A stretch of 64,000 nt of DNA. Source: an uncultured Bacteroidales bacterium. Lineage in GTDB: Bacteria; Bacteroidota; Bacteroidia; Bacteroidales; P3. Under the pieces are notes generated by a model. It was given only the letters and a program-made list of their open reading frames with translations. It did not search any database and was not told where the DNA came from. Positions 43,435-51,919 of the stretch are shown one piece after another. A program made the position numbers and the translations under genes. Each line of letters opens with the position of its first letter. Within the stretch, counting starts at the first letter, position 1. The stretch is taken from positions 51,223 through 115,222 of the forward strand of contig CAJUFX010000006.1 in NCBI GenBank assembly GCA_910586395.1, read 5' to 3'.

Positions 43435-44151
43435 ATGCTGAATAGAATTGCGCTTGTTTTGCAGACCCAGAATTTGACGGTCTCGGCTTTCGCCGACCGA
43501 ATCGGTGTTCAACGGTCTGCCCTTTCCCATGTTTTGAGCGGCCGGAACAATCCGAGTTTGGATTTCGTGACGAAAATCTTGCGGACTTTTCCCGAAATCC
43601 GTAGCCAGTGGCTGTTGTTTGGAGAAGGGAAAATGTATGACAGTTTGTCTGATGTCCGTGCGGCGGAACCGGGGAACGGACCGGTGGCGGAGACGGGGCT
43701 TGGGGGGCTGTTGCAAGCGGCCGGATCGACCGGAATACCGGAACCCTCTGGCGGGAGAGAGGCGGTTGCGTCCGGTTTCCGGCCCGGCGGAATAGCCGGC
43801 GGAATCGACGGCGGAATCGACGGACGGGCGGTAGATGCGGTGTCGGAGACCGGGGGAAACGCAGTGCCTGAGACGGAGGATAAGGCTGAGACGATGGCTG
43901 AGACGGCGGTGGGCGTCGCAATGTCCGGGGCGGTGCCTGCGGCTGTGCCCGGGGCGGTGTCGGAGGTGGTTCCGGGGGCTGCACCGGGGGGCGTATCCGC
44001 GGGCCGGTCGTATGAGGCGGGCCAACGGTTGGCGGAACCGCTGGCGGCGGTTCCCGCCGATTTTGCCCCGGTTCAAGCCGATAACCCGCGTCTAATCAAA
44101 GTTGTATTCTTCTATTCGGACGGACACTTTGAGGAATACGCGCACCGATAG
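43435..44151 (+). CDS. Xre/HTH protein with low-complexity linker
   Basis: A 238-residue DNA-binding protein. Seen: an N-terminal Cro/C1 helix-turn-helix (LTVSAFADRIGVQRSALSHVLSGRNNPSLDFVTKI, residues 14-48), the family-typical IRSQWLLFGEGKMY, then 140 residues of Gly/Ala/Val/Pro/Glu low complexity, and a conserved C-terminal strand KVVFFYSDGHFEEYAHR. In relatives that I recall the linker is short. The expansion is probably lineage-specific, like that in MnmE. The DNA target is unknown. Confidence 0.85.
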   Translation: MLNRIALVLQTQNLTVSAFADRIGVQRSALSHVLSGRNNPSLDFVTKILRTFPEIRSQWLLFGEGKMYDSLSDVRAAEPGNGPVAETGLGGLLQAAGSTGIPEPSGGREAVASGFRPGGIAGGIDGGIDGRAVDAVSETGGNAVPETEDKAETMAETAVGVAMSGAVPAAVPGAVSEVVPGAAPGGVSAGRSYEAGQRLAEPLAAVPADFAPVQADNPRLIKVVFFYSDGHFEEYAHR

Positions 44152-44238
44152 CCCAGCGGTCGGAAGCCAAGGGACAGGGGCGTCGATAGGGCCGTGGCCG
44201 GCGGGTCGGGTCACCCGTAGATATTAAATTAAAATCTT

Positions 44239-45459
44239 TTATGCCAAGGCTTTGAGGTCTCGCGTCAGGCCGTATCGTTTGCGGAAAAGTAGCGTGATGA
44301 CAAACAACAGCAGCACCGCGAGGGCGATACAGATCAGATTGATGGCGAGAAGCAATCCCCAGGGAAACGCAATCGGCACCTGGCTCAGGAAATAGACTTC
44401 TTCGTTCAGGCGGACGGCGCCGGAGAGCCGTTGCAACCAGGCCGTGAGCAGGCCGGCGGCATTGCCGATCAACATGCCTTTGCCGAGAATCAGGCCGGAC
44501 TGCCACAAAAACACGCGGAGCAGGGCGGGTGAGCCCAAGCCCATCGCGCTCAGCATGGCGGCCTGCGGCTTCCGGCTCATCATGCAGATAAACAGAATCG
44601 AAAGCAGACTGATAAGGGCCACGACCCACAAAATGACCAGCAGCACCCATACATTGACGTCTATGAGCGCGAGCCAGTCGAAAATTTCTGGAAACAGGCG
44701 GTCGCAGGGATAGCAACTCCATTCGTAAGGCAGGGTCATCGCGACGGCGTCGCAAACGGCCTGTCGGATTTGCGGATTATGGAGCTGCAGGTCAATGCCG
44801 CCGACCAGATTTTCCGTCAGGCCGTCCAGACGTTGGATTTGTCGCAAATCGCCCAAAATATACGTCTCGTCGAATTGCCCCAGGCCCGTTTTATAAATGC
44901 CGGCGACCGTAAAGGCGCGGGGGCGGAGTTGTTCGCCTGCAATGAAATACGTGCGGGCCTTGTCGCCGGGCTGCAGTTGTAGGGTCTTGGCGGTCTTTTC
45001 GGAAATCAGGATTTCGTTGGAGGCTTGGAGGCCGAAGCGGGGCAGATGGCCGGCCGTGAGGTGGCGGGCGAAAAAGGCGGTGTCGAAATTCTGCGGTAAA
45101 CCTTTGAAATAGATGCCGATACTTTCTTCCTCGCCTTTAAGCAACCCTTCTTTGTATAAAAACGGATCCCAGCGTTTGATTTGGGGATAGTCGGTGGTGA
45201 GGCGGGCGATGTGCGGGGCGGAAAGGTCGATATAAGGGGGGACGTCGTCAAGGGCGTAGGGTTGGATTTGGATGTGGGAACCGAAGCCGAAGACCTTTTG
45301 GCTGATGCCTTGCTTGAAGCCGACTAAAACGCAGACGGCCAACACCATGATGGCCGTGCAGACCGCGATGCAGGCCACGCCCATGCGCAGGATGCGCTGT
45401 GTGTGTCTTTGGGGGGCGGCCGACGTCCAGCGGCGCGCGATAAAAAACGGGAGATTCAT
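44239..45459 (-). CDS. LolC/LolE-like ABC transporter permease
   Basis: A 406-residue inner-membrane protein of the FtsX/MacB fold. Seen: a first membrane helix (MGVACIAVCTAIMVLAVCVLVGFK), a periplasmic domain with an IYFKGLPQNFD-type loop, and three C-terminal helices (VWVLLVILWVVALISLLSILFICMM; LWQSGLILGKGMLIGNAAGLLTAW; LLAINLICIALAVLLLFVITLLF). This layout and the MSRKPQAAMLSAMGLG motif fit lipoprotein-release permeases. ATG 45459 (MNLPFFIARRW) is the family start. The ATPase partner is not adjacent. Confidence 0.88.
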   Translation of the reverse strand: MNLPFFIARRWTSAAPQRHTQRILRMGVACIAVCTAIMVLAVCVLVGFKQGISQKVFGFGSHIQIQPYALDDVPPYIDLSAPHIARLTTDYPQIKRWDPFLYKEGLLKGEEESIGIYFKGLPQNFDTAFFARHLTAGHLPRFGLQASNEILISEKTAKTLQLQPGDKARTYFIAGEQLRPRAFTVAGIYKTGLGQFDETYILGDLRQIQRLDGLTENLVGGIDLQLHNPQIRQAVCDAVAMTLPYEWSCYPCDRLFPEIFDWLALIDVNVWVLLVILWVVALISLLSILFICMMSRKPQAAMLSAMGLGSPALLRVFLWQSGLILGKGMLIGNAAGLLTAWLQRLSGAVRLNEEVYFLSQVPIAFPWGLLLAINLICIALAVLLLFVITLLFRKRYGLTRDLKALA

Positions 45460-45511
45460 TACGCGCAAATTTACGGAATGCCCTGCGCAATAGCAAATGC
45501 GGGAAAAAGTG

Positions 45512-45519
45512 TACCTTTG
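45512..45519 (+). promoter_or_regulatory. -7 promoter element for namZ
   Basis: TACCTTTG matches TAnnTTTG, 18 bp before the namZ ATG at 45538. No TTTG is seen at the -33 spacing. Confidence 0.5.
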
Positions 45520-45537
45520 GGGAATTTTAGGAATGAT

Positions 45538-46920
45538 ATGGGAATGATAGGAAAATGCGGATGGCGGGGGGCGGCCGTGGCGGCGCTGATGGGCTGCCTG
45601 GGCGGTTTGAATGCGGCCCGCGCCGGGGAGGCCGTGCTGGAAAGGGCTGCGGCTCAGGTTTCGGCGGTTTCGGCCGGCGGCCGTCTGGCCGTGGAGCGTA
45701 CCGAATGCTACTACCCGCTGCTAAAGGGTAAAAAAGTCGGGGTTGTGGCCAACCACGCCTCCGTTTTCTATAAGCGGCCGCCGGGCACGGGCGCCTTTTC
45801 GTCGGCTGCCGATTTTCAAGCCGACTGCGATGGCATGGAAAATGCGCCCGTACCGCCTTATATTCATTTGGTGGACAGCCTGTTGGCGGACGGGGTAGCG
45901 GTCGTCCGCCTGTTTTCGCCCGAACACGGGTTGCGCGGCGAGGCCGAGGCCGGGGCGCACGTCAAGGACGGGACGGACGCGCTAACCGGTTTGCCGGTCG
46001 TCTCGCTTTACGGGGCGCACAAAAAGCCGACGTCCGAGGACCTGGCCGGCTTGGATATCCTGTTGTTCGATCTGCAGGATGTCGGCTTGCGGTTCTATAC
46101 CTATATCTCCACCTTGCATTACGTCATGGAAGCCTGCGCCGAAGCGGGGCTGCCGCTCGTCGTCATCGACCGGCCCAACCCGCATATAGGCGCCATCGAC
46201 GGGCCGCTGCTCGACACGGCCTGCTGCCGCTCGTTTATCGGCATGCACCCCGTGCCCGTGCTTTACGGCCTGACGATAGGCGAATACGCCCGCATGATAC
46301 AGGGCGAGGGTTGGCTTAAGCCTGCGAACGGCGACACCTGTGTGCTGACCGTCATCCCGATGGCGGGTTATACGCGGCGCACGCCTTACGCCTTGCCGTT
46401 GCCGCCTTCGCCCAACCTGCGTTCGCAAACGGCCGTCATGGCCTATCCGTCGCTCTGCCTGTTCGAGGGCACGCCTGTCAGCGTCGGGCGCGGCACCGAC
46501 CGGCCGTTTGCCTGTTACGGCTTTGCGGAATCGCCGGTGGGCGGCTATAGGTTCCGTCCCGTTTCCATGCCCGGCAAGGCGGCCGATCCGCCTTACCGCG
46601 ACCGGGACTGCCGCGGCTACGAAGCGCGTCAGGCGGCCGGCTGGCTGACGGACGACGGCCTGATTTCGGCGGCGCGGCCGGCGGCGGACGTTGCGTCGTT
46701 TCATCCGCTGTACCTGAACCTGCAACCGCTTCTGACCATGTATAAGGCTTATCCGGACTCCGCGCGTTTCTTCACCAAATTCTTCCGCAAATTAGCTGGA
46801 AATACCGATTTGGAAACGCAGATACGGGCGGGTTGGAGCGAGGAACGCATACGGGCGGGCTGGCAGCCGGCCTTGGAGGCCTACCGCCGCCGTGCCGAAC
46901 GCTATTATCTGTACGAATAG
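45538..46920 (+). CDS. namZ: Exo-beta-N-acetylmuramidase NamZ (DUF1343)
   Basis: NamZ-type enzymes release MurNAc from the non-reducing end of peptidoglycan fragments. Seen: signal peptide MGMIGKCGWRGAAVAALMGCLGGLNAARA, then DUF1343 motifs GKKVGVVANHASV, RLFSPEHGLRGEAEAGAHVKDG, LPVVSLYGAHKKPT, LDILLFDLQDVGLRFYTYISTL, VVIDRPNP and SVGRGTDRPF. At 460 residues it has a normal length for the exported form. ATG 45538 is used because the longer frame from 45403 runs into the divergent permease gene. ATG 45544 is also possible. A MurU-like nucleotidyltransferase follows, so the pair may serve MurNAc recovery. Confidence 0.9.
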   Translation: MGMIGKCGWRGAAVAALMGCLGGLNAARAGEAVLERAAAQVSAVSAGGRLAVERTECYYPLLKGKKVGVVANHASVFYKRPPGTGAFSSAADFQADCDGMENAPVPPYIHLVDSLLADGVAVVRLFSPEHGLRGEAEAGAHVKDGTDALTGLPVVSLYGAHKKPTSEDLAGLDILLFDLQDVGLRFYTYISTLHYVMEACAEAGLPLVVIDRPNPHIGAIDGPLLDTACCRSFIGMHPVPVLYGLTIGEYARMIQGEGWLKPANGDTCVLTVIPMAGYTRRTPYALPLPPSPNLRSQTAVMAYPSLCLFEGTPVSVGRGTDRPFACYGFAESPVGGYRFRPVSMPGKAADPPYRDRDCRGYEARQAAGWLTDDGLISAARPAADVASFHPLYLNLQPLLTMYKAYPDSARFFTKFFRKLAGNTDLETQIRAGWSEERIRAGWQPALEAYRRRAERYYLYE

Positions 46921-47029
46921 CGTTTGAGGCTTGTGCCGGATGGCGTCCATAGGGGCTTTGGTAGGCGTTATTGTGTCGTAAATAATTGATTTATATTGGT
47001 TGTTGCCAAAAGAAGAGGTGGCGAAAAAC

Positions 47030-47863
47030 ATGAAAAGGATATTGTTTATACCGGCGGCCGGACTGGGCAGCCGTCTGGGCGCGCTGACGCAGGAAAAGCC
47101 CAAGGCCTTGGTCGAATACGAAGGGCGTCCGCTCATCGAGTGGACGATGCGCAAGGCGGAGCGGGCGGGCTTTGCGGAGGCCGTCGTCAATGTGCACCAC
47201 CATGCCGACCGCCTCGAAGCCTATCTGCGGCAACGTGCGGCCGCGGGGGAAGCGGAGGCAACGGCTACCGCGCCGGGGCGGGATAGTCAGGGCGGTCACA
47301 GAGCTTCCGGCGGGCGGCCGTTGCGTTGCCGCATCTCCGACGAGCGCGCCTTGCTCATGAATACGGGCGGCGCCTTGACGCATGCCCTGCCGCTGTTGGA
47401 CGGCTACGGTTACGTGCTCGTACACAATACCGATGTATTCAGCAATTTGGACTTGAACCGGCTCTGCGCCGACTTTGAGGCGGCGGGCGCGGACGCGATG
47501 CTGGTGTTGCAGGACCGCGACACCGACCGCCGTTTGGCCGTCTCGTCCGCCGCCGGCCGCATTTACGGCTGGTACAACCGCAAGACCGGCGCCTGGAAGC
47601 CGGGGGCGGGCGCACCCGCCGCTTTCGCCGCCGCCACGATGCACACCTACGCCTACAACGGCATCCATATCCTTAAAACGGACGTTATCCGCACTTGGGC
47701 CGGGCTTTACGGCGGGGCGCCCTTCGGCCTTATCGAAGCCTACCTGCGTACGGCCGACCGCCATAAAGCCGTGGCCTATTTTCCGCCCGAACCTTTCCTC
47801 TGGCGCGACATGGGCAAACCGGAAGCCTTTGAAAAACCGCTGGGATTTGAACCGTTAAGTTGA
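47030..47863 (+). CDS. Nucleotidyltransferase, MurU-like (MurNAc-1-phosphate uridylyltransferase type)
   Basis: A 277-residue sugar-1-phosphate nucleotidyltransferase. Seen: FIPAAGLGSRLGALTQEKPKALVEYEGRPLI (nucleotide-binding signature with catalytic Arg and Lys), VVNVHHHADRL, LLMNTGGALTHALPLL, YVLVHNTDVFSNLDL (metal-binding Asp) and FLWRDMGKPEAFEK. MurU makes UDP-MurNAc from MurNAc-1-P in salvage, and the namZ neighbour supports that, but glucose-1-P type enzymes share the fold. About 30 Ala/Gly-rich residues (residues 71-103) are an unusual insertion. ATG 47030 gives the canonical MKRILFIPAAG. Confidence 0.8.
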   Translation: MKRILFIPAAGLGSRLGALTQEKPKALVEYEGRPLIEWTMRKAERAGFAEAVVNVHHHADRLEAYLRQRAAAGEAEATATAPGRDSQGGHRASGGRPLRCRISDERALLMNTGGALTHALPLLDGYGYVLVHNTDVFSNLDLNRLCADFEAAGADAMLVLQDRDTDRRLAVSSAAGRIYGWYNRKTGAWKPGAGAPAAFAAATMHTYAYNGIHILKTDVIRTWAGLYGGAPFGLIEAYLRTADRHKAVAYFPPEPFLWRDMGKPEAFEKPLGFEPLS

Positions 47864-47916
47864 TGGGTTATTGCAATAGGCTAACAAATTGAATTCGGAC
47901 ATAAATCCCGGGCATC

Positions 47917-49290
47917 ATGATGAAGAAAGAAACAAATATCCTGGTTGTAGATGACAACGTTCAGGTGCTTAAGGCGGTGCAGATGCTGCTGGCGCTCCAT
48001 TTCGGAAAGGTAAGCACGCTGGCCGATCCCAACCGGATTCCTTACATCTTGCAGGCCGAAAAGCCCGATGTGGTGCTGCTCGACATGAATTTTAAGGCCG
48101 GCATCAACAACGGCAACGAGGGCTTGTTTTGGCTGGGTGAAATCAAGAAGAGGAAACCGGACACCGAGGTGGTGCTCTTTACCGCCTATGCCGACATCGA
48201 TCTGGCCGTGCGCGGCATGCAGGAGGGCGCGTTCGATTTTGTGGTAAAGCCATTCAGCAACGACAAGCTGATAGAAAGTCTGCAAAACGCCTGTCAACAC
48301 ATAAAAGGCGGTTCTGCCGTCCGCAAACGGTCGGCAACGGAAGAAAAAGAAAACCGGGAAAGCCGCTTCTTTTGGGGAGAAAGCCCGGCTATGGAACGCA
48401 TCCGGCTGATGGTGGACAAACTCTCTTCCACCGATGCCACGATTCTCATCACGGGTGAGAACGGCACGGGAAAAGGTATGCTGGCCTCGGAGATACACTG
48501 GCAGTCCGAGCGCTGCGGCAAGCCTTTCGTGGCGGTGGATATGGGCGCGATAAGCGAGTCGCTTTGCGAGAGCGAGCTGTTCGGGCATGTAAAGGGAGCC
48601 TTTACCGATGCCCGGCAGGATAGGGCGGGCAAGTTCGAGATGGCCCATTCGGGCACGCTGTTCTTAGACGAGATTGGCAACCTTTCCTACGCCATGCAGG
48701 CCAAGCTGCTCACCGCCCTGCAGGAGAAGCGCATCGTGCGCGTGGGAGGCAACGATCCGGTAAACATAGACGTGCGCTTTATCTGCGCCACCAACCGGCA
48801 TCTGCGCGATATGGTCGCCAAGGGGCAGTTTCGCGAAGACCTGCTCTATCGCGTCAACACCATCGACCTGCGCATACCGGCCCTGAGGGAACGCACACAA
48901 GACATTGCGCCCTTGGCCACGATGTTTGCCGAACGCTACGGTATGCGCTACGGAAAGCCCGCCGTGCGCATAGCCGAAAATGCCCTGCCGTTGCTGGAGT
49001 CATACGCATGGCCGGGCAATATCCGCGAATTAGAGCATGTGATGGAAAAGGCCGTTATCATGGCCGATGGCGATGTGTTGGGAACGGACGATTTCGAGTT
49101 GGAGCGGCGGCCCTCGGAACTCGGGCCGGAACCGCTTCCCGGGACGGAGGATATGCGGATTGAGGATATGGAGCGTCTTATGATAAAGCGTGCCATTGCC
49201 AAACACGGCGGCAACCTCTCGGCGGTGGCCGGCGCTTTGGGTATCGCCCGGCAGACACTCTACAGCAAAATCAAGAAATACGGCCTGTGA
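47917..49290 (+). CDS. Sigma-54-dependent response regulator (NtrC family)
   Basis: A 457-residue activator. In order: receiver domain with ILVVDDN and phospho-acceptor Asp56 (VVLLDMNF); AAA+ domain with Walker A GENGTGKG (180-187), the sigma-54 contact loop GAFTDA (227-232; usual form GAFTGA), Walker B LFLDEIGNL; and a Fis-type helix-turn-helix (about 430-457, NLSAVAGALGIARQTLYSKIKKYGL). It is followed at once by its kinase gene (TGATG overlap). The likely target is the TolC-HlyD-ABC operon at 53511, which has a sigma-54 promoter with palindromes upstream. ATG 47920 is an equal start. Confidence 0.95.
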   Translation: MMKKETNILVVDDNVQVLKAVQMLLALHFGKVSTLADPNRIPYILQAEKPDVVLLDMNFKAGINNGNEGLFWLGEIKKRKPDTEVVLFTAYADIDLAVRGMQEGAFDFVVKPFSNDKLIESLQNACQHIKGGSAVRKRSATEEKENRESRFFWGESPAMERIRLMVDKLSSTDATILITGENGTGKGMLASEIHWQSERCGKPFVAVDMGAISESLCESELFGHVKGAFTDARQDRAGKFEMAHSGTLFLDEIGNLSYAMQAKLLTALQEKRIVRVGGNDPVNIDVRFICATNRHLRDMVAKGQFREDLLYRVNTIDLRIPALRERTQDIAPLATMFAERYGMRYGKPAVRIAENALPLLESYAWPGNIRELEHVMEKAVIMADGDVLGTDDFELERRPSELGPEPLPGTEDMRIEDMERLMIKRAIAKHGGNLSAVAGALGIARQTLYSKIKKYGL

Positions 49291-50498
49291 TGAAGCGGCG
49301 CAAGAAGATAAGCCTTATGTTGGAAGCCGTTGAGAACGGCGACTACACGTTTCGCTATCCGGAAAAGGGAATCTGCCGGTCGCGTAAGGCGTTTAACCAT
49401 GCCTTGAACCGCATTGTGCAGATTCTCTCCGAAACCCGGCAGGAAATCAGGCAGCAGGAAATTTTTTACGAGCAGATTCTGCAGGAGGTGGATACGGGCA
49501 TTCTTGTGTTGGACGCGGACAATACGGTAATCCGGCACAACAAGGCGGCCTCGCGGCTGTTGGGCATGGAAAGCATACTGCACCTTCGGCAGTTGGAGCA
49601 CATAAGCGTTGAGCTGGCGGAGGCCGTTTCCGGGCTTGCGGATACAAACGCGCAGAGCCGAGCTTGCCCGGGCTATGCCGAACCGCAAAAACGTGCTTGG
49701 GAAAAGAACGCGCAGACGGTGGCTTTCGACAACGAGCGGGGCCGGGTGCGGCTGTCGGTGCGGGTTTCCCTTATGCGCACCGCCAAGCAAGCGTTGCGTA
49801 TCGTGGCTTTGAACGACATTGAGAACGAGTTGGACGAGAAGGAGGTGAGCGCCTGGATAAGGCTCACGCGCGTGCTTACCCACGAAATCATGAACGCCGT
49901 AACGCCGCTCACTTCTTTGAGCGAGACGCTGTTGGAAGGCTATCGGCAGACGGACGACCGGCTGCGCGACGGTTTGCAGACCATACGTGACACGGGAAAG
50001 GGGCTGTTGCAGTTTGTGGAATCCTACCGCCGGTTTACCCATCCGCCCGAGCCGGAGCCCGCGCCTTTCTACGTGAAGGGGTTTCTGCAAAAGATGCTGG
50101 AACTGCTGCGGCATCAGCCGGTGTGGTATGCCGGCATAGAAGCGAGAATCTATGTGGAACCGGCCGACCTGATGGTGTATGCGGACGAGCGGCTTATAGG
50201 GCAGGTGGTGCTCAATATCCTCAAAAACGCCTGTCAGGCGATGGAAGAAAGAAAAGGAAAACTTCTGCTGCACGCTTATGCAGAGGCGTCGGGAGCGGTT
50301 CGAATCGAGTTGAGCAACAACGGCCCGGCCATAGAAGCCGCCTTGATGGAAGATATTTTCCTGCCGTTTTTCACCACCAAGCCTAACGGCAGCGGCATAG
50401 GCCTTGCGGTGTCCCGTCAGCTGATGCACCTTTGCGGCGGCTCCATCCTGTTGCATTCGGACGAGAACCTTACAACCTTTACCTTGCTTTTTCCGTAG
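49290..50498 (+). CDS. Sensor histidine kinase with an inserted palindromic-element peptide
   Basis: A 402-residue cytoplasmic kinase, with no membrane segment seen, partner of the NtrC regulator upstream. Seen: a PAS-like region (ILVLDADNTVIRHNKAASRLLG, residues 71-92), the phospho-acceptor His198 in RVLTHEIMNAVTPLTSLSE, an N box ILKNACQAM and GIGLAVSRQLM of the ATP lid. Residues 121-140 (AQSRACPGYAEPQKRAWEKN) come from a 60-bp copy of a dispersed DNA element, lying between the PAS-like part and VRLSVRVSLMRT. Removing it restores LADTN-AQTVAFDNERG without changing frame. ATG 49290 overlaps the regulator stop. A GTG at 49287 is also in frame. Confidence 0.92.
   Translation: MKRRKKISLMLEAVENGDYTFRYPEKGICRSRKAFNHALNRIVQILSETRQEIRQQEIFYEQILQEVDTGILVLDADNTVIRHNKAASRLLGMESILHLRQLEHISVELAEAVSGLADTNAQSRACPGYAEPQKRAWEKNAQTVAFDNERGRVRLSVRVSLMRTAKQALRIVALNDIENELDEKEVSAWIRLTRVLTHEIMNAVTPLTSLSETLLEGYRQTDDRLRDGLQTIRDTGKGLLQFVESYRRFTHPPEPEPAPFYVKGFLQKMLELLRHQPVWYAGIEARIYVEPADLMVYADERLIGQVVLNILKNACQAMEERKGKLLLHAYAEASGAVRIELSNNGPAIEAALMEDIFLPFFTTKPNGSGIGLAVSRQLMHLCGGSILLHSDENLTTFTLLFP
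49647..49706 (+). repeat. 60-bp palindromic element inserted in the kinase gene
   Basis: AACGCGCAGA occurs at 49647-49656 and 49707-49716, exactly 60 bp apart. Between them is GCAGAGCCGAGCTTGCCCGG, GCTATGCCGAACCGC and AAAAACGTGC then AAAAGAAC, which matches the copy at 3628-3686 over about 58 positions with about ten differences. The 10-bp repeat looks like a target-site duplication. Confidence 0.9.
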
Positions 50499-50515
50499 GG
50501 GTGGATGTTGATTTT

Positions 50516-50576
50516 ATAAAACGCATAAGATGCAAGATTGTTTATCGTTTACGTCTGTGTCCGGCCTAGGGATGAA
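50516..50576. repeat. Left copy of a 61-bp direct repeat flanking the RhuM-Fic gene
   Basis: Starts ATAAAACGCATAAGATGCAA and continues with GATTGTTTATCGTTTACGTC. The same sequence with a few differences is at 51671-51731. Confidence 0.9.
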
Positions 50577-50657
50577 AATTCCGAGTGTTTATTTTATGTT
50601 TTCCATTTCAGAAAATTGTAGATATTTACAGAAAATAGTAAAATAAGCATAACAGGT

Positions 50658-51674
50658 ATGGCGGAGAATAGGATTATCGCGAACAACGGCTCATCTATCG
50701 TTCTCTACACGACAGATGACGGCAGCACCCAACTTGAAGTAAAACTGGAGAAGGATACGGTTTGGTTAAATAGAGAGCAAATAGCTCAACTTTATGGAAG
50801 AGATTACAAAACTGTTGCCAAACATATCAATAATGCATTGAAGGAAGAATTGGAAGGTGAGCCGGTAGTCGCAAAATTTGCGACACCCAAGAAATATGGC
50901 AGAAAGGAGGGATATACTCAAATGCAAAATGTTGATTACTATAATCTTGATATGATTATTTCCGTAGGCTATCGAGTGAAAAGCCGAAATGGAATTATCT
51001 TCAGGAAATGGGCAAATAACATTCTAAAGCAGTACCTCATCAAGGGCTATGCCATAGACCGGCGTCGTCTCGACCACTACGATGAGTTGAAAGACGTAGT
51101 GCGGCTGATGTCGCGAGCTCTCACCTTCCAAGACAAGGTATCGGAAGGGGAGTATGCCGGGTTGTTTAATGTCATTACCGATTATGTATATGCCCTTGAT
51201 ACCCTCGACCGCTATGACTATCAAACATTAGGGATTGACAAAATAACAAAAGCAGAGCCTTTCCATGCCACTTACGAGAATGCTATGGAAACTATCAATG
51301 CATTGAAAGAGAAGTTTGGCGGCAGCCAGTGGTTTGCCAACGAGAAGGACAACTCTTTCAAAAGCAGTATAGGGCAGATTTATCAGACTTTCGGTGGCGA
51401 GGACCTTTATCCATCGGTGGAGGAAAAGGCAGCCATGTTGCTCTATCTCGTAGTGAAGAACCACTCATTCAGTGATGGTAACAAACGAATTGCCGCCATG
51501 CTTTTCCTTTGGTTTATGGAGAAAAACGGCATACTGTATTCCGAAGATGGCGGAAAGCGTATAGCAGACAACACGCTTGTTGCTCTGACATTGATGATTG
51601 CCGAGAGCCGCACGGAAGAGAAAGACGTTATGGTGAAGGTGGTGGTGAACCTAATCAACAAGGAAAATCAATAA
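50658..51674 (+). CDS. RhuM/Fic-DOC fusion protein
   Basis: A 338-residue protein. The N-terminal RhuM domain (residues 1-150: VKLEKDTVWLNREQIAQLYGRDYKTVAKHINNAL, VDYYNLDMIISVGYRVKS, IFRKWANNILKQYLIKGY) looks DNA-binding. The C-terminal Fic/DOC domain has HSFSDGNKR (269-277), the full active-site motif. DOC-type enzymes modify host proteins as toxins. The gene, with its own 3' end inside the right copy, lies between 61-bp direct repeats and interrupts the space between the NtrC/kinase pair and their likely target operon. The G+C content is lower than that of the kinase gene. No antitoxin gene is recognised. Confidence 0.9.
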   Translation: MAENRIIANNGSSIVLYTTDDGSTQLEVKLEKDTVWLNREQIAQLYGRDYKTVAKHINNALKEELEGEPVVAKFATPKKYGRKEGYTQMQNVDYYNLDMIISVGYRVKSRNGIIFRKWANNILKQYLIKGYAIDRRRLDHYDELKDVVRLMSRALTFQDKVSEGEYAGLFNVITDYVYALDTLDRYDYQTLGIDKITKAEPFHATYENAMETINALKEKFGGSQWFANEKDNSFKSSIGQIYQTFGGEDLYPSVEEKAAMLLYLVVKNHSFSDGNKRIAAMLFLWFMEKNGILYSEDGGKRIADNTLVALTLMIAESRTEEKDVMVKVVVNLINKENQ

Positions 51675-51731
51675 AACGCATAAGATGCAGGATTGTTTAT
51701 CGTTTACGTCTGTGCCCGGCCGAGGGGTGAA
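51671..51731. repeat. Right copy of the 61-bp direct repeat
   Basis: Same length and order as 50516-50576 (ATAAAACGCATAAGATGCAG, GATTGTTTATCGTTTACGTC). Its first four bases are the end of the RhuM-Fic gene. Confidence 0.9.
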
Positions 51732-51892
51732 CAAGAAAAAAGTACGGACTGGCATAACGTACCGCTTTTGAGGTGGTATATTCGTTCGTCATAGGTGTGT
51801 TTACCCTCCGCAAATTGCCATTAGTATATCACCTATTGAATAAAATATCATCATTTTTATTTAATACAGTGTGTTGATTGAATATAAACCGC

Positions 51893-51900
51893 TATATTTG
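51893..51900 (+). promoter_or_regulatory. -7 promoter element before the broken ATPase gene
   Basis: TATATTTG fits TAnnTTTG, 20 bp before the ATG at 51920. Confidence 0.45.
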
Positions 51901-51919
51901 CCGTCTAAAACAGATTGCG

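Noticed and set aside
49260..50456. A 398-codon open frame on the minus strand
   Set aside because: It is antisense to the histidine kinase, whose motifs are clear on the plus strand.
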